Shown piece by piece: positions 11,801 to 26,800 of a stretch of DNA of 64,000 nt. The notes beneath the pieces were generated by a model. The model saw nothing but the letters and a program-made list of their open reading frames with translations, did not search any database and was not told where the DNA came from. A program made the translations under genes and the position numbers. The stretch is from Neckera pumila. Its lineage: Eukaryota > Streptophyta > Bryopsida > Hypnales > Neckeraceae. Numbering within the stretch: position 1 is the stretch's first letter; every line of letters starts with the position of its first letter. The DNA is taken from assembly GCA_963969595.1 (NCBI GenBank), contig OZ018410.1, forward strand, positions 45,117,413 through 45,181,412, written 5' to 3'.

Positions 11801-14800
11801 CTTCCAAGCCTCTGGCTTCTCGCAATCCGTTAATTGTTTATCGTTAAAGCGCAAATATGCACGAACAAGATTAGCTCGAAGACCTTTAGGAGGTTCTAGT
11901 GTCATTTTTACTCCATTTTGAAGAATTGCAACTGGAAAATCTGGACTAGGCATGCTAGTTAGCCAAAGTCGAAAGTCTTTGTGTACCTAGTTTTGAAAAT
12001 AAGTATCATTTAATTTACTTCATATATTGAGTATTATATTCACTTTTTCATGGTTTTATTTACTTTTATAAATTATCAATATGAAAATGTTACAACCTTT
12101 TCCGGATCAATACCATCAACAATTCGATCTAAAGAAGGCATCCATGATTGTGAGAGATGGCAATTTTGCAAGCACACCCACATTCCACGCTCCATGCCCA
12201 TTGTCAATAATTTATCAGCTTTTGGGCCTTGTCCTTGCCCTAATGAAACCTGGAAATTATATTAATGTTTAAATTTGCAATATGAACCTATGTTCATTAT
12301 AAAAATTTGATCATCTTAATATTAAACTTTGAAACTAAATAATGAACATGGGCAATTCAACACTGTGGTACATAAAATTCCCATGTCATACAGCAATGTC
12401 AGATGCATAAAAATTCTCACCTTCTGCTAGTTTTGCATCCAAAATTTTTATATTTGCATAGAGATTTATTATAGACTATCCATCTTTTTTTGCTACAGCT
12501 AATTGGTGAAAAATAAAAACAGTTTCCACCCCATTGATTGTACTCCCTTTGTTCCAAAGTAATCTTCTTGTTTGACAAAATGTTATGGATTAACCCCTAA
12601 AGTTTCATGACTATGTAATCACCAAAAACGCTCCAAAACTGCCATTTCTAATACAACTACCAAATTTTTGGAAAAAAATAATTTTTTACAAATGCAACCG
12701 TAGGATCTTGTAGTATGATATTTTAAAAACATGTGGTAAATATTTCAGAAAACTCCACCGGGTGGATCATAAGGTATAAGCATTCAAAGTCTTAAAAACC
12801 ATTTTTTCAATCCTGCAAAAAATCGGGCTGCTGCACTTTGCAAGCTCACTTTTCTATGAAAAAATGCCAATAAAGGTGGTGCTTCTTTGAATTCAGTTTC
12901 CTAAACAAGTTGTCTATATGCTTGAAAAATTTCACATCATTTGGAATTGTACAACATATAGGAAAAAAATAGTAAGTAGAAAGAAGTAGAAAATTATTCA
13001 AAATACTAAATTGTTAAAAATTTAATTATAGAATTTAAAAATGCCAATCCCAACGGTTGTAATGTTGTAATAATCAATCTACATCCTAGGGAATTTTTTT
13101 TTCCCAAAAATATTGAAAATTGAGTTAAATAAACAACTTTAAAGTTTTTTTTAGAGTAGACAATCTAAAACTGCCTGCTAATGAAAAACCCTCATAACTT
13201 TTGACCCATTGATTGAATTGGAATGACTCAAAGCTTTTTAAGTATACATAAATGTAGAGAACCAATTCAAAAAAAAAATTCCGGAAAAAATGATTTTTTC
13301 TGTTCTGCCCAAACTGCCCAATTACGAAAAAAAATAACATATTAGGTCACAACTTTTGACTCGTATTTTGAAATGTCATGAAACTTGGTACACATGAAGA
13401 TATTCCTTGTCCCCACCTTCTATTAAAATTTCAGCCTCAAATATGGATATCTCTAGTCACACGCACCTGCCCAAAATTTCTATATGGCCAAAAAACGCAT
13501 GTTGGTCCTTTAGGGGTTAAGGCTAAAAATTACATAATTCTATAATCATTTTGAGCTACAAGTAGAGTTCAAAGCACTCTTGTTGTAGTAAAATTTTGAA
13601 TTTTGGTTTAGTTTTCAAAGCATCATTTTTGGTCATCCAAAAGTAGGATTTTTAGGGCATTTGGAAGGAGCACAGGGGGGCACTCATTTGGCCATTTTGG
13701 CGTCCTTCTTGATGTATTGCTTCAATCTCTAATGTACTTGCACTTTTGAGGTATCTACAAATTCAAAACACTGCTCCAATGGATGCCGCAGAAAATCAAA
13801 TTAGGTCCTTGTGGATGCTTGACATTTTAAAAAGAGCCCAGAGAAGACAATTTATGGGCCTGCTTTCCTCCTACTTCATACAAGAAAGATTAGTTTGGAA
13901 CATAAAATAGAATCCAACAAGAAGACCATTTTGGAACAGAGAGAGTATAAGATTAACAAGAATCTTTCCAGGATTGCAACAAATCTTGGATAGCCATGGC
14001 CTCCCAAAAAATTTCCCTCTTCCCCGAGTTCAATGTGTAATTACCATAAGTAGCTATGAAGTTCATCAAAACACCATCTCATGGTGCAATACAGCATTGT
14101 GACAAAAACTGAGGTCTTTTGATTAAATGCTAGTATTCAAAATGCTACTACTGAGTTCTAGTGCTATCAACTTTAATTATTTGGGAAGTGATTGCAATGT
14201 CATTGTTGTAGCTAGTATCATCTAATTCAAGAAATAAGATGTATAACTTTCATGTATAAACTTAACTCAAATGAGCCTCTACCTTTTCAAATTTTTTAGC
14301 AAACCGATAATCGTCTGCAAGCTTCAACAAATCAGCCATTGGATCTGCTCCTGATGATAGTACAAAAATAAGAGGGGTTGCTGGACCTCCATCTTTATAA
14401 CAAGCATCTAAATCAAAAGCAGGAGGCTCTGTAAAGCGTTGTCCTATTGCAGCTGTCACAAAGTCCTAAATCAATCATTTTTCTTAAGTTAGTAAAAAAT
14501 ATAAATGATGTTGTATTGACATTCTTCATATATATATACAATATGCTATTTAAGTTCAATTTTTACTCATTTATTTCAACAACTTAGATCAATTATAATA
14601 GAAAATCTGCAACTTGAATCATCCAACAATTATGACGTCTCATACAGCAATGGCAAGAAGGGCCTTATCAACACGAACACATCGCAAAAATAACATCTTT
14701 TGGAATTGTGACAATTTGATGTCCCATTCACCAAAGAGAGGGTCATGGTGAGGATTGCTTGAATCAAAATATTTACGATAGTGGGCAAGATTTTGTGCAA

Positions 14801-17800
14801 AGTGTTGACTTATTCCTTTAAAAGCTGGAAGCTTATTGAGATTTAGAAGCTCCATCCAAATCTAATGATACAAAAGACGCATGTGATGATAGCATAATTA
14901 CAATAAAATCTTTGGATACAAATGATTGTAATTTCAATTTAAGAACTTGTTTTATTTTTTATTTTTTAATCACAATAAAGAAGTAAGTGTTCAAAAATAA
15001 TAAATCATCAAAAGCAAGTTTTATTGTGTTGCAAACCTTTTCATTAACCCAACTTGGATCAGGATTAGGATCTGTAAAAGCAGTCGATGTACCTCCTTGT
15101 AAAAGAAACCGCCACTCTAATCCATTTATTAAGTCATCTCCCTATTAAATTTAGATTAATATTGTTTGTGTATTTGTACCAACTTAATTATAAAAAAATA
15201 GTAAAGATTGAATGTTGATTATTTTTTACATATATTACATAAAACATCAAAATATTATATGCAATTTTAATGGTATAGAATTTAAATTTAAGATTTACAC
15301 TTATTAGAATATATGGTTTATATTCTAGCTACAAAAGGGACATTACTTGAAGAATTTTAATGCACAACATAAGAGAAAACATCAGCTTGTGTTTTTCAAA
15401 TAAAGATCGGCACACATTAATATATAAAGAATATGTAAAACTATTATTGACATTAATAATGCGTTGATCTATTTCAGGAGCTGGCTCTGCACTTTGCATT
15501 GCACGTACAAACAAATGTATGAACCATGGCAAACTATATTGATACATTGGATCTATTGTTGCCAAATCTGAAATGCAAAAATAAAGAAGAGAGCCTCTTT
15601 TAGCTACTGGACGATACACCTGTTGAACATCAATACTAATTGTCAAATACATCTTATAAAAATTAAAAAAGTCTAGAATAAATTTGAATTACAACAACTT
15701 TTTTTCTAAAGAAATAAACATGATTACTTTTAATTTTTTATTAAATTTTATAGGTATTAAACTAGGTTCTAAAGTAGGTTTTAAAAATGTCAACCTCACG
15801 AGTTTCATCAATTGATAATTCTGTCTTTTCAGCTTGTGCCACTTTGATCTTAATGTCATCAGAAGTTATCTTGGACTCAGCTAAAGTATTGATCAAAACT
15901 TCATCATCCAAAATGTTTCCCTATGATTTTACATACATTTGTGTGATCAATTTTAGTTTTGTTCAAATATTTAAAATCCTATAGTCATATTTTTTATAGG
16001 CCTTATCAAGATACTAAGTTGAAAGATATAAAAAAAATATTGAATATTAAATCTAAAGCAATCACAATACTTGTGCATTGGATAAAAGAAACAAGATTTG
16101 AGATTCGAGGTGTTTTAATTGAGCACGCATGTTGGCATTTGATATTGTAAGTTGAATTTTTAACTCAGCAAGATCTGGTCTCTCTGTAGCAATCACATTT
16201 CCTAACAATTGATCTTCTAAACCTTCCAAGGTTACAAAAAAATTGAGTAATGTTACTTTTACACAAACCTGCCAAATCATGTTTAAATATTTAATATAAT
16301 ATAATTTTTGTTGATATGGTTATTATAAATAAACTTTATGTGCAATAAATGCTCTCATTTTTGAATTTTTTTCTAATCCATTTGTCCTTCTAGATACACG
16401 CTATTAACCTCTGGAGGATAATGAGGATTTCGGAGTTTGGTTGTCAAATAAAATTTGAAGTCCTTGTGATAAGGGATAACATTATCTCCAATCTTTATCA
16501 CTTCTTGTCCACCTTGTTTGAATGTTTGTTGAAGGAGTAAAGGTTCTAATGCTGGATCCAAAACTTCCAAAATATTTTCAAGTAAAATTATGCGACCGAA
16601 CCGAACTCCATTTTCTAAAGTTCTTAAATAGTCTTTCTCTGAGAGCTTAATAACATCACAACCAACATCTTTGAACATATTTTTTATCCACTTGTTGGCT
16701 TGGCCCTAAAACTCAACAAAATAGTTTATTGAATAATAAACAAGACAATTTTGATTATTTTGAAATGAACCAAAGCAATGAAATAATGTAATTAGAGACA
16801 TTTCTATCAATATGTCTAAATAGAACTAAAAGAATATAAACTCACTAAATCTTATGTAATTTTTTCAAATATTCAAGACTACTTCTAGTATTTAAATGTA
16901 ATATTATTTCTACATTCACAAAAATTCACATTCAATTAGGATTGGTTGTTTATTTTCTATATGTTTTGATTTTTTTTCATTTCAAATATAATAGATATCA
17001 TATCAAGATTTGTGCCTACTTATTTTTCAAAAGTAATATGAAATGAAAATACCACCAAAAATGAAATGATAAATTACTTGAGGATCTATCATAAGCGCCC
17101 ATCTTTTAGCTTTGGATACAATAATTCCATTGTCTTCACTGAGCGAATCACTTGGCAATCCAGCAATATTCCATGCTCGCATTTGAACAGGATCTCTTAA
17201 GCATGATTGAAGTGTTGTATTTGGAGTATGAGGTACCTGTATATTAAATAAATCTAGGTGATAAATACTTCAAATTCTTAAAGTGAATGTAATATAAAGA
17301 TCATTAAATTAAATAGGTACTCAAATACCTTAAGATCTATTAGCTTGTGCAACCATTCTGCATTGAGAGAGGCCCTGTAAGGAGGAGTAAATGGTCCGGT
17401 GTACGCAATATGACCTCCTGCAATGATAACATCACCAAGCAACAAACCTAATTCTACTCCAATGCTTTCTATATTGGCAATCCAACGTGTTCTCTCTCCG
17501 CCAAGACCACCTATTAGTTTTCCAGCTCGATCAAGTTTTTGTTCACAATCCCAAGCTTGTTTTACAAGTGCTTCCTTTTTTCCAACTGCTACATCTAGTT
17601 CTTCTCCAAGTCTCACTAGTTTGGCTTCCACCTACATTTAAATTGCATGCAGCTTCTTGATGATAATTCTAAATGACTAAATATCTAAAACATTTTTTTT
17701 ATTCATATAACAACAATAATCTTCTTCAGTCAACTTTTCATGTATAAAGAGACTTTTGAACAATGATTATTATTATTGAAATTATATGAAGAATTTTCTT

Positions 17801-20800
17801 AAATGTTGTTTTAAGAACTATTTAAAATATGAAAAGATATTATTTGTATGTGAAATTTTGTGTGAATATCATCTTCTTCATTTGGAACCATTTATTACCT
17901 CTGCTAATTTTGCACGTGCACCATTCAATTCAATCATAACTTCTTCAAGTTGAGCATTTGCTTCTGCCAATTGTGCTCGTTTAGGAGCTACTACTTTGCA
18001 AACCACATAATATGAGTGCATTGCTCTCACCCACATACAAATAGAAGTGCACGCCTTTGATACTCTTGCTACCTGAAAATATTTATATAGTTTAAATGAT
18101 TTTGTAATTGAATATATTTATGTAACTATTATTGTAACTATCAATCTTAATAGATTTAATTTCTAAAATATCTTGAATGTGAAAAATATATCAAATTTAT
18201 GTAAATACTTTAACATAATCCAAATAGAAGATTTTCTTTCAATAAATAAAAATTACGTAAATTGAGAAAAAATTCATCTGATAGGGCTTTATACCAACCT
18301 GTGCTGGAGTAAATGCTTCCATTGCAATGAATGGTTCAATTTTTTCAATAACACTATCTGGTATATTTTCTTTATCAAAGTTGAGCAATGAATCCAAAAA
18401 TACAGTGGGATCTGTCAATATCTTGGTACTAGCTTCCCAATAATCAGCTATTTTTTTTCCCATCTAATCCCAAATGCATCAATAAAAATGATTTCAAAAT
18501 ATTAGGTATTGTTGATGTCTTCATTTATTAATCCCTTAGACATTAAAGTAGTGTTCTATTGGTTAAAATTATCTAATATTAATGCAACAAAGTTTCAAAG
18601 TCAATATTAGATTTGGATTAATTATCATTGTTATATTTGAAAATACAAATAATTTTGAAATTTTTAATTCAGTTAATAATATGTGATTCATAAAAGATCT
18701 GAATCTACAAATTGAAGAAAATTATATGTATGATTTTTATTTTGTATTAGACTTGGAAACCTTATTAGGGTCGTTGACCATCTTTGGTGCGAGGTTGAAC
18801 ATAATACATGTAGCCTCCATCACCATCTTCACTCCTTGCGGAGGATTTCGGAGAGATTTTACTTCCACAATATCATTTCTTGTGAGATTCTTTAGTGACA
18901 ACAAAGCTGCATCAAGGGCAGGAAGCGCAACATCAAGCTCTGCTTGAGCACTATCAGCTATTGCTTTAGCACCAGCGGCCATTTTCTTAGCTGCAGCTTC
19001 TTGTTTTCCCACCTGAATGTGGGTACAAAGATTTTCTAAATTTAATGGTATAAACATTTATTCATCATCACATTTAATATCTTTTTGAAAATTGATCTTT
19101 TATGATTTTTTCATTTATTAAGTTGGAATAATTAAAAATTGTGTTTAATTGTTAAATATTTTATGCAAAAATCTAATTTTGCATAACAAATAATCAACAA
19201 AGTCTAAATATTATGGAAATTTTGTGTCTATTCGGAATAATAGTAGTTAAAATTGATGGCATATACAATTCTAGTACACCATGTATTGAATGTAGGTAGT
19301 AGAAAGATCTTTTTTTGCTAAATTAAACTAGAATTTACTTACAATATTAAAGTATATTGAATACATATTTGTATGAAAATATTCATTATTTCAAACTACA
19401 TATGATACATTCAATGTTCTTGCATATAATGGTGTTATAAAAACACATACTTGCTCTTTTGTAACAGCTGCATCCGCTTGATCAATGGAAATGGCAGCCA
19501 TCATGTCATCAGCTTCTTTTGTTGTTTTAACTAAAATAGGTTGTAAGAAAACTAGTTCCTCTTGCATGACTGCAACTTCATCTGCTGTACTAAGTAGTTT
19601 GTCTAAACCAACTGATAGTCTTTCTTTTAATCCCTCAAGGTCTTGTCGCTTTTCCGTCAACAACTTAATGAAACACATGAGGAGCTCCAAGTAACTTGTT
19701 GGCGTTACATAATTGAATCTTCTGAGTTCTTCATAGAATTCTTTTGATTTCTTTTCTACCGATTGGTGGATAAATACGCATACTTGTATAATATTTGCTA
19801 CCTATTTTTTGTATATTTAATATTGAAATAATTTAATAGAAAAAATTCTAATTTAAATAATATTTTTTATATTTATGAAACACTTATTAAAAATATTATA
19901 ATAGATTTACATGTTAGAATTTGTAAATGCTTTACATTACACGTTTCTATGATTATTTCTCAAAATACAAATTAATTTTCAAAAATAGCTTTTAAAAATC
20001 CTTGAAATGAAATTTATATATCAAAACACAAGTTTACCTCATTGTTTGTAAGCATTTCTGTTGCTGATAGAAAATTTCTAGCAACAGAGAGTAAAGCTTC
20101 TTGTGGCCATTCACTGAACCAATCAATAGTACAACAATTTACAAGGGATGGAAACATGCGTAATCGTGTACGAAATGCATCTCCAATGGGACTCATAGCT
20201 ATACAAACATGCAAATTAGCTTGAACTCGATTCAAGAATTCTGTTGCCATTGCTATTTTTGTAACTTGCATGCCTTTAGCTAAAAGAATAGGTCTCATAG
20301 CATTTGCAATTACATCTTGATCTTCATTTTTCCACAAATTTGGCACCTAATAATGTTGCTATTTTGAACTCTAATTCTTTTAATATATGATGAAATCAAA
20401 TTATAAAATATAATGTCAAATTTAATCCAACAATTTATATTTGTAAATAGTTCTTGATGTTGAAGATGATTTATTGAATTAAGATTGAAGAATAGTTGCA
20501 AGCTATGGTCTTCTAGTTCTTAAATAAATTTGTGTGCACTCTTGCACGTTCAATATGCACTCTTGTTGATTTTGATTTTCAAACCATTTTTACAAATGTT
20601 TAGCATTTCATTTTTATTAAACTTAATGGAAAAAGTTTAGGCTTATGTATAAATTTAAAAAGAATTGAAGTTTTAATTCTCCAAAATAAATTATTGTAAA
20701 GATATAAAATTTTGAGACCTCTAATTCAATAATACTTTGATCAAACAAAGACAATACTCAATTTGAATTTTATACCTAAATTTTTAATATAGAACTCATC

Positions 20801-23800
20801 TAAAGATTTGAATCCAAAACCGCATTAAAAAATCAAAAATCATCAAAAAAATTTACTTAGAGATATAATGAACCATTCAAAAGTATTATAATAAAAAATC
20901 TAAATATATAAAATCTAAATATTTGATGGTTTCATTCTACATACTTGTCTACAAGAACTATTTAGAACTCAAAATTTCATTCACAACCTTTTTTTTTTTT
21001 TTTTTTTTTTTGAAAGTTTGGAATGCATCAAAATAGTATATGTCACATTGGTTAGTTATCCAATACTTTGTTAAAAATATTTTCAAAATTTCAAAATTCA
21101 AAATTTTCTCAAATAAGTGATGAAATATTCTATCTACATAAACAGTTTTTTACAAAATAGTAAGTCACAATTTAATAGGTGATGCTTTGAAAATTTAAAA
21201 ATCTTGGAAAACAATAAAGCGTAGTTCATAGCAACATAAAAACAAGTGTACCATACCATACAATGTTGTGCATGCTATAAACAAATTTATAATAGAAAAT
21301 ACTATATGTGACCTTGAAAATTTTAAATATTTGTTAGGATTTATAAATATTGAAGATATTTTTTGTCTTTAAGGATACATTATCATCAGTCATTCAACTA
21401 TAATTCTAGAAAAATTGCATAGTATATTTATAAAAGATTTTATTTTTTTATACAATCAATATCATTCTTAACTTTATTGGCAACAATAAAATATTGAATA
21501 TATGAAAAAATTGTAAATACCTTATTGATTTTATGCAAAGATATTTTATTTTTAAATATTTAATTACAATCTTCAGTTTTTTGTTTTTTTTTCATTTTTA
21601 TAATTGACTTGTATGCAATGTAGATGCTATAATTTTTGCCCATGAATGCAAAAATTGAATATAGGTTTTATACTTACATCTCCAGAATTCAAAATGTTAT
21701 TGATGTCTTCTAAAAATGATTCATATATAATTTGCGTGTCTGAAAATAAAAATACAGTTGGTTTGTCATCTATACCAGCTTTCATCAAGACTACCTTCAA
21801 ATCCTCTTTCCATTCATTATTACCATAGCCTTTAGCAATTTCAACCTACAATGACACTCATTTAAAAAGAAACTTGCAAGTGAAAAAAACGATACTCTAA
21901 TAATATTCTCATTGTTCATATTTTTCCTTTAAATTATGTGTTAATACCATAATTATATCAAATTTCATCATCATTATCACCAAAATATTATTGTTGCTAT
22001 TCATACATACTTGAAAACATTCATATTCCTCTGTAAATGTAGCCAATCTTGTTAGACTTTGTCTGCCACTGCCTCCAACTCCTAATAGTAAAGCATTACC
22101 AAGTGGTAGCCTAATAATACGACATATTCGTGATGTATGCTCGATAGCATCTAAAAACAAAACCAATTTCATAGGAGCACTACTTACATTGTTATATTCT
22201 TCTAAATATAACTTTGCAACTTTTTGAAGGGCTGGAAGATCTTCAACCTATAAATCAATATAAATAACTTAATAATTTTTAATATGTGCTTTTCATGTTA
22301 AATTTGGATATTGTATTTATGAATCTTAGGTAAACATAAAATAAATAACTATTTTATTTTTTCTTAAATTGAATTCATTAAATTATCTTCACTAATTGGC
22401 CATTTTTTGGTAGAATTTCATCTATATAATATATTTATCAATAATTACATCTATAGTTATGAGATTTCAAAAATTACTTGCTCATAAACACGTGGTTCCA
22501 TTCCTGGAACTAGAAAATCACAAAACATAAGTCGCTCTGATTTTTCAAACATAAACTCCCATGATAATTGAAACCTGACTTGCAATTGTTTTGTCACATT
22601 ATTTCTAAACCATACTCGGTCTTCATTATTAATTAATCGATCCTATTTTAGGCCAAAATTAAAGTTTCCATGAATATAATCTTTGCATGCAGGTATAATC
22701 AAGATTATATATACACATACACATGCATATATACACAAATAAATTTTTATAATTAAAACTTTTAATTTTGGAACTACATAATTAATAATTTAAAAAGATA
22801 TTAGCTATTGAAATTGCATATTTTTGTACAACAATAAAATAAGTCTATTATTTTATAATTACATAAATTAGTTATTTTTAAAATAAATAAATATATATAC
22901 ATGAATTTAAAGTTTAAAATGTTTAAAAATTCTAAATAGTCTATAATATTAGATTTGATATACTTTTCTTCTTTTGATGGTAGTTGAGATCTTTGGGACT
23001 TCTAAGCTAATAATGATGTGTTTAATACTATTGGCAAAGGTGTATTACAAAGGAAGTATTGTAGTCTTTTAATCTATAATGTAGAAAATATTTGGCCTTA
23101 AAGAATTTTCACTCAAATTTGTGTATTGTTCTATCCAGATTTCCCCATCTACGCTATCCCAAATTTTTTGTGAAAATAATTTTCTTAATTCAAGACATTA
23201 CAAAAAGAAAAAAAAGGCTTGAAATAGGGACTAAAGATAACCTTGGAGATAAGAAATTGCTATATAATGGCAACAATGGAAGAAGGGTCAACAAGTAGGA
23301 GGGTGGAGTTGATTTTGGCTAAACTAGGTAGAGTCTTTTTAGTGTAATTGATATGAATTTATTTGAGTTGATATGAATAAGATTTTTGTAGCTAGATTCA
23401 TCTATAATTTTGGAGAAGTATCCACAATTCTATTATCAATTTTTAAGGTCAAAGTCAATTGATATTGCCAAAATGCCTATTTTAAGATATGATAATCTTA
23501 TTGATAGACTTTTAAAATGTCTAGTACGGAATAAGTTGATTTCTAATGTTTGGTACAAGACTTTGAAAATTAATTTGTGATGGAATTGCAATATTGTTCA
23601 TGGCCTAATAAATTAAAAGAAATTGCAACAAATTACCTAGTCAAAAGTTTTCTTTTTGTCCATAGGAAATTAAATTTAAATAAAAAAATAAAAAAATTTG
23701 GCCTTTCAATGTTGATGAAGTTTCCTTGGACGAATGCGGATGCTTGTCCAAGGAGAACTCATTGTCATTAATTACTTCCAAAGTAAGTACAACAACTTAT

Positions 23801-26800
23801 TATTTATCGAGGATGAGCAAACTTGAATATTTTGATCTTCAATTTAAAAAGTATGCAATGAAATCTAAACTTTCCAATCTATAATCAAGACTTATTTGCC
23901 AACAAGCTAGAATATAAGGAACTTAACATTGTTTAAAATAAGAAACTTTTGCATGGACAATTGAAAATTTGCATGGTTGACAACAATAAAAAAGGTGAGT
24001 GAAGATTTTGCATTTAGTGTTGTCACAAAGAAAAAAAGAAACTTAGTTCAAAACAAAACTCTATAAGTATAGTGAATACTAGATAATAAAATATTCACCA
24101 CTAATAATAATATGATTAATCCCTAAAGGACCAAACAGCGTTTTTTGGCAACATAGCAATTTTGGGCAGCCCACTACGGACGGACAATTTAATTTTTTTC
24201 TTTAAAAATTTCACACAATGAGTGCCTAAGGAGTAGCTTTAAGGGCCAACAATTTTCAAAACTTTTGATTATATGGTTAAAAAATTATTAGATGATATGT
24301 CATTTTCAATCGTCGGCGAGCAGCTCAAATTTTTTTGAAAAATCACTTTAAAAAAAAATAAAAATTGAAATTGGTTCTTGAGATTTATATACACATGTAA
24401 AGCTTTGAATTATTCCATTTTGATTTATGAAATGAAAATTATGAGGTGTTCTAATTTGCAGGCAATTATGGATTCCCTACTCTAAAATAAACTTTAAAGT
24501 CCTCTATTTAACTCAATTTGTTAATATTTTTGAAAAAAATAAAAGCATAAGATGTATATTGTTTATTGCAACATTACAACTGTTGCGATTGACATTTTTT
24601 CAATTCAATAATAAAATTCTTAACAATTTTGTGTTTTAAATCATTCTCTATTTCTTTCTACAACCTATTTTTTTCCTATATGTTGTACAATTCCAAATGA
24701 TCTGAATTTTTTCAAGCATGTATCCAACTTGCTTTGAAGAATGAATCCAAGGAGTAACCACCGTTTTGGGTATTTTTCATTTAAATGTGACCTTGTAAAG
24801 TGCAGCTGCTCAGTTTTTTGCAGGGCCCAAAAAATGGTTTTTGTCAATTCAAATGCTAATATCTTGCAATCTACAAGGTGGAAAATTCTGTAATTTTTTC
24901 TAGATATTCTCAAACAAGTTTACTACAAGCTCCTACGGTTACATGTGTCAAAAAATATTTTTTTCTTTAAAATTTGGTACTTGTACTAGAAATGGTAGTT
25001 TTGGAGTGTTTTTGGTGAAAACATAGTCTCTGACCTTTAGGGGTTAAGTAAAATACATGTCATGCTCATACAATTTAAGGGCATTGATGATAGCTGATAG
25101 TATTAAAATTTTGAGTATAAAAATTAAAATACATTGTAATAAACATCCAAAAATAATATTAAAATGAAATGATGAAGAGTATAAACCTGAAAGACCCTCA
25201 TAGCTTCATGCACCCAAAGACAAATGATCACTCTTTTTTTGCTACAATTTGCAGGGTCTGCTCTCAATACTCCTTGGATAACTTTGCTAAGATCTCGTAA
25301 ATTGAATGTATAATGTGATTTTGCAGGAGTTGGAAGAAGTTCTTGTCGAATAGTATTATATATTTCTATTGTTCCATTTACAATTCCTTCAGTGCAACTT
25401 TGAACTTCTGTATTAAATGTACTAGTTAAAGTTGCACTTAAAATAGTAGAAAAGATTAAAAATAAACTTTCATTAGCCATTTCTGTAAAGGACAGGAAGT
25501 TGAAGTGTCGTAAAAAGCGCATAGTGACAAGATTACGACCTCCACCAGGAGGTCCCATACACCCAATAAATTGAATACCAACCAAAGTTCGAAATGCGCA
25601 TGGAGGTATACGGTCATACCAACCCTCGTGGTCCATCCATTGTCGTAAGATTTCAATAGGTGGTTGGGCAAAATACTTTTCTCTTTGAGGCATATTCACA
25701 TCATCTACAAAGATGACATATTTTTTTAATGCTGGAGGACCAAATATACCCTTTCGTCGTTTTTCTGTTTTTGAATCAATTAAATCCTGAAAAAATTATC
25801 AGTTTATAAGTTCTTATTTTTCTAAAGATTTTCTTGATAATTTTTGAATTATATCAATATAATGGAGAATTCTTATTTTTTTGTAGTGGCATGATTACAT
25901 GATAATTTCAAATTTAGACAGGAAGTATGGATAATGAACGTTTTACTTGTGTTTGATTTGCACCAGTTCGAGCTGAAAAATTGATGAACATTGGTATAAA
26001 TTGTTGGTCTAGATACTTGAGCATCTTATCTCGTACTATTAATGTTTTACCCGTGCCCGTTTCACCAACACACAATATGTGCTTAAAGATCATTATTAAG
26101 TGATGTACAACATATTTGTAACCAATTGAATCCACAGTTGGAACAATTAATTCTGCAAATGGTTGATTGGGATCGCATTTGAAAGTTGGAATTGTATTAA
26201 ACCATTCCTCCCATTCAAAAGTTTGAGGATTATAGCGAGCTCCAAATAAACTACATTCATTAGGAGGTGGTTCCTTTAAATCAACATGAGATATGAGGTC
26301 TTGCATATATGTATCGTATTTTGTTCGCCCATCATTATCGCAGCTTGCTCCAATACTCCATACAATAGAAAATATAAAGAGAGGTTCAAAAACCTATATA
26401 AATATAAAAGTGTCAATTGAATTTGATTAATTCATTTATTTATACTAAACCATCATATTTTTAGAATTTGACTTCAATTTTTGGTTTTAGGATTAGTTTG
26501 ATGCTCTAATTATAGTATACATTATTCTAGGTGATTACAAACTTCCAAAAAATATCCATACAATACATCACCATATGAAACAAAAATGATGACTTTTTTT
26601 TAATTGTATATATGATTCATTCACACTTTTCTTTAATCTTCCATAAATCTCAAGATTCAAATAAAAAAATTGCAATTAATAATCTCTAAAAATATCTAAC
26701 AAACAACTATATAAAGTAGATTGAAAATTTTGATTGGCCCATTAGCTTGCCATGTTTTATATTTATTTAACCCTTAAAGGACCATGAGCGCAGATTTTGA

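Larger units (their letters stand above)
11636..17236 (-). other. Dynein AAA5-AAA6 modules, exons 37-46
   Basis: Exons 17078-17236, 16409-16705, 16071-16268, 15795-15920, 15347-15619, 15037-15141, 14646-14861, 14283-14465, 12097-12249 and 11636-11986 encode about residues 2938-3624. Landmarks are [132 protein letters not shown] and [18 protein letters not shown]5 and AAA6 are structural and lack intact P-loops, as usual. The last exon runs into the C-terminal domain. Confidence 0.9.

Noticed and set aside
20983..21012. Long T run in a dynein intron as a retroposon tail
   Set aside because: No adjoining gene-derived sequence or target-site duplication is visible; it is a simple homopolymer.
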